A DNA stretch of 64,000 nt, taken from NCBI RefSeq assembly GCF_021155765.1, contig NC_060111.1, positions 4,729,481 to 4,793,480 on the forward strand, given 5' to 3'. Position numbers and translations under genes: made by a program. The notes beneath the pieces are model-generated. The model made no database searches. It worked only from the letters and a program-made list of their open reading frames with translations, and was not told the origin of the DNA. This document shows, in pieces, positions 60,732-64,000 of the stretch. This DNA comes from Diprion similis (lineage: Eukaryota; Arthropoda; Insecta; Hymenoptera; Diprionidae). The first letter of the stretch is position 1. Each line of letters begins with the position of its first letter.

Positions 60732-63469
60732 ATGAATTTCGCAGAAGCTGCAAACAAGATGGGACTAGCTGTGCAGGTCATTTTGATGATGGGAACTTTT
60801 TCCGTCACTCTGCAACAGCCTACTTTATTCAGAAACACGTACAAAGGTCTTCGCGGAATTGTTCCGAAGGCTAGACTTCCCGACGACGAAATGCGGGCGG
60901 CTTATTATCACGATCAAACCGTCGCCGTTATCGATCTCAGCAACACCAATCAGCTGGAAAATTGCAACATCGTCGAGGTCTAGTGAGTGCGATTTAATAT
61001 CTTGCAATTTACTTCTTCTCTGAATAATACAAACATTTCGCGGATTTGAGCCTGACCCTGTGTAGTGAAATTTTTCTCCGTATCCTTGAGAATGGAAACG
61101 AAACGAAACATCATAGAAAAACAGTTATTATATAATTTTAGAACGACTTTTAAGGTGTTGAATTGCTAAAATATGAACATATTTTCTTTGTTATTATTTA
61201 GTACTTGAATTTCAGACAATCCTAAGAGTCCTTGAAGTAACAGAAATTTTATGCACCAATTTTTCCTTGAGGAAGACATTTGAAATTTGTTTTTTCAAAG
61301 GGCCTTTAACCAGTTAGTTTGAAATCTATTCACAGGATTCTGGAAAAATATAAATTAAATACGGCGACGAAATTTTGCGGGAACTTTGAAAGAAATTCAT
61401 GAAAAGTGTGAATTTTGTAAAAAAAAATGTGATATTTATGTCTGATGGGAGCGTTCGAAAAATTAAGAACCCTGAAAGAAAAATTTACAGTCTAAAGAGT
61501 TTTGCAGGAAATTGATTCTTACGAGGAAAGGTTTAGAAAATTATCTCCGATTTGCGGCGTTGTTATGTAGCCAATGTTAGATATATTCTTGCCAAATCAC
61601 TGTAGAAACGCTCGTGGATTATTTCGAGTTTTCCATATTTTCACTCAACGAATTTCTCTGTCCCTCAGCTTTTCAGCTGCTCAAGTTTTGTAATATTTCG
61701 ATTTCTAATATACACACGAACAAACTTTCTTATAACGAGAGTAAATCGTCATTGCAAAGAAAGCCGCGAATGAATATAACAAGGGATTCGTTCTCAAGTG
61801 ATTTTCGTATTTCTTCCTTTGTGTAGTTTCCACTTAACTTTCCATTAACCTTTGATCATTTTTTTTCTACGAGAAATATGTGTAGTCCCGTCGCACATTC
61901 TATTTCTCCTTTGTTTCATATTATGCCCATTCGTTCAGTATAATACATTATGTTCGCGGAAAATTGGCAAACACAACGTGTTTCGTTACGTCAGTTTGAA
62001 TTACTGGGTATGCCCACATATCGGGATTACCAATTGTTGTAAACAGGTTCTATAAATTCAAGGTTTACATACCGTAGTTTCTGTACGAAAATAAAAAAAA
62101 AAAATATATGTATAATAAACGTTACCTCGAATCTAGAAATAAAAAAACGAGTAAATTGATTGTTTCTCTACAGTACGTCGAGCAGACCACAAAGCTTGAA
62201 TAAAAACAACAAGAATCACTTCCAAACGAATACTGCGTTGAAACGAAAATAATTTTAGTAAATTATGCAATATATACGTACGCAAAAACCGGATCCGATC
62301 TTTGCGGTTTTTTTTTTATAGTTGCCAATTTCCTGCAAGAAATCGAATTGAATATTCAATGAAGCTGTAACATCCAAGTTCGAATAGTAGAATCAGTCAA
62401 ATTTTCCCATCGCACAATATTTCATTATACCATTTTATATCCTCTACATTTTTTGCCTTAAAAAGCATCCAAATGTGAAAATAAAGAGAAAGGTTAACGC
62501 TTTTGCAGTGAATCTTCCGAAGTTATGGAAGTTTTGAAGAATTTATCGACTGAAATTAAACCACAAGAAGTATCTTTTAATGAAATGACCACACTTATGC
62601 GTCAATGCGAACTTTTAGAAGAGATGCAAGAAGATGCAATATCCACATTACCGATTGACGCAACCAACAGATCGAATAAACCCAGCATTAATCCTCTCAG
62701 TTTGCTTTTTGGTATTCTACCTGGTATGTAAAACATCTTATATCATCGGATATTAACTACGCGTATTAAAATAGGAGAGAAACTCAGTTTGCAACAATAA
62801 AGTAATCGTTAATTTATAGATTTTTTCGCCTTTCAAGTTAGACTTATAACTCGAATAAAAAAGATGGAAAATACTTGTTTCAGGAACAAAGTGGTGTGGC
62901 ACAGGAGATATCGCTGATAACTATCATGATTTGGGACGTGAGGCTCAAATAGATAGGTAAATGAAATTATTGTTGATATGACTACATTACAATGAATTTC
63001 CTATCCTTGGTTTGTGTTGTATTCAAATAAGTAAAATTCTCTGTAACAATCCACAAAACCGAAAGCTTATTTGTAATAAATATTTCTGCCCTCTAATGCA
63101 GGTGCTGCCGAAGTCATGATCTTTGCCCAGTAAAAGTCAGAGCGCAAAAAAGTAGATATAATCTGACCAATAATTCTATTTATACCAAGTAAGTGGTTCA
63201 TTTTTTTTTTAATTGCAGTGTCAGATGGATGTAACAGAGCTTCTGATGTTTGAATTCTACTTACATGAAAATTGTACCTAATTTATTACAGGTCCCATTG
63301 TGTTTGCGATGAGATGCTCTATCAATGTTTGAAGAAATCTTATCATCCAACGGCCGATGTTATGGGACGTATTTATTTCAATTTTGTAAGAGTACCCTGC
63401 TTAGAAGATGTGCCCAGTAGCCCGGAAGGGTCTGAAAGAAGATTCAGAGATGTGAAAATGGATTACTGA
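60732..63469 (+). CDS. Secreted group III phospholipase A2 (bee-venom-type fold)
   Basis: Five exons: 60732-60982, 62509-62723, 62884-62956, 63102-63188, 63292-63469; 267 residues. A hydrophobic stretch in residues 10-27 is probably a signal peptide; the inner Met at residue 10 is an alternative start. About 140 residues of pro-region follow, then the catalytic domain: a calcium loop with TKWCGTGD and the active-site motif CCRSHDLC with both the catalytic His and the Asp. Further cysteines of the group III pattern are in SHCVCDEMLYQC and VPC. NLT and NNS are possible glycosylation sites. The enzyme hydrolyses the sn-2 ester of phospholipids outside the cell. Whether it is a venom, immune or housekeeping enzyme cannot be told from sequence; the pro-region and single-copy state favour a non-venom role. 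The 1.5 kb intron 1 is the longest. Confidence 0.92.
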
Positions 63470-64000
63470 GCTGTGGACCACGTTATTAAAGCATTATTGC
63501 CGTCTGTAAGTAAAATGTAAAAAAAAACAAAAACAATTATGCCAAGTGTCAAATGTCAGTGCGATCGTTGAAGGAGAAAGAAAAAAGCCCATATGTTTCG
63601 AATTAACTAATAAATAAATGAAACGTAATAAATTTAGAAATGTATGGCTGTCGTAAAAAAAAAAGACTACACATTTATCTACAAGTACATAAACCGATGA
63701 ACTATATAAATATTGTGCACAAATATAATTTATAAGTGTTATTTAAGGAGTAATTATTGTTCAATGAGTCAAGTACCAATTTTTTCGAATATGTTGTATC
63801 GAATTACAAGAAAGTAAATGACGCATTGTCAAGTTTTTCTTTTGTAATGTCGACTTCCAAGTAATCATTTTACAAACCCATATGTAAACTTATTATTTTA
63901 GTACCATACATTCATTATGACAGGTTGAAGCAATAATTTTGAACGTAAAAAGTTATTTATTAAACATATTAATTTATGTCTAATAAAAAAATCTACGTTT
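63470..64000. other. 3' flank of the phospholipase gene
   Basis: AT-rich 3' UTR and downstream DNA, with AATAAA-type signals near 63,610. No other gene was seen before the window ends. Confidence 0.6.

Noticed and set aside
1-64000. CRISPR arrays, bacterial operons, tRNA or rRNA genes
   Set aside because: Nothing resembling spaced direct repeats, ribosome-binding sites or structured RNA genes was recognised by eye; tRNAscan and Infernal would be the decisive check.

Overview
This 64 kb window is animal nuclear DNA, almost certainly insect and plausibly hymenopteran. It is AT-rich, its coding exons are split by mostly short GT-AG introns, and its gene families are metazoan: annexins with proline-rich heads, a rabaptin ending in a FYVE finger, APPBP2 and a bee-venom-type (group III) phospholipase A2. 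A short run of the insect telomeric pentamer TTAGG also occurs. The species call is inference.

Layout. (1) 1.67-12.8 kb, minus: a 16-coding-exon gene for an RRBP1/p180-like ER coiled-coil membrane protein with a distant noncoding first exon. (2) 13.2-23.0 kb, plus: two tandem annexin genes with identical exon lengths and phases across the core but divergent Pro/Tyr/Gln-rich heads. (3) 26.4-29.5 kb, plus: a rabaptin-5-like endosomal effector with a C-terminal FYVE finger. (4) 30.9-46.3 kb, minus: five tandem six-exon genes for about 277-residue secreted proteins of a family I do not recognise, with an exon remnant near 47.15 kb, embedded in duplicated flanks, a fold-back element and a hairpin. 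(5) 49.1-52.4 kb, plus: APPBP2, a TPR protein. (6) 56.1-57.4 kb, minus: an intact intron-bearing gene derived from the ORF1/gag of a non-LTR retrotransposon, with three CCHC knuckles. (7) 60.7-63.5 kb, plus: a secreted group III phospholipase A2 with an intact catalytic centre.

Reconstruction. All exon joins were made by eye from splice signals, reading frame and remembered family features. Every gene model closes in frame with its exon lengths summing to a multiple of three. Transcription starts, noncoding exons and poly(A) sites are less certain. Apart from the tandem duplicates there is no sign that the genes act in one pathway. RRBP1, annexins, rabaptin and APPBP2 are housekeeping membrane-traffic genes; the secreted array and the gag-derived gene are the accessory, fast-evolving part and the best candidates for undescribed biology.
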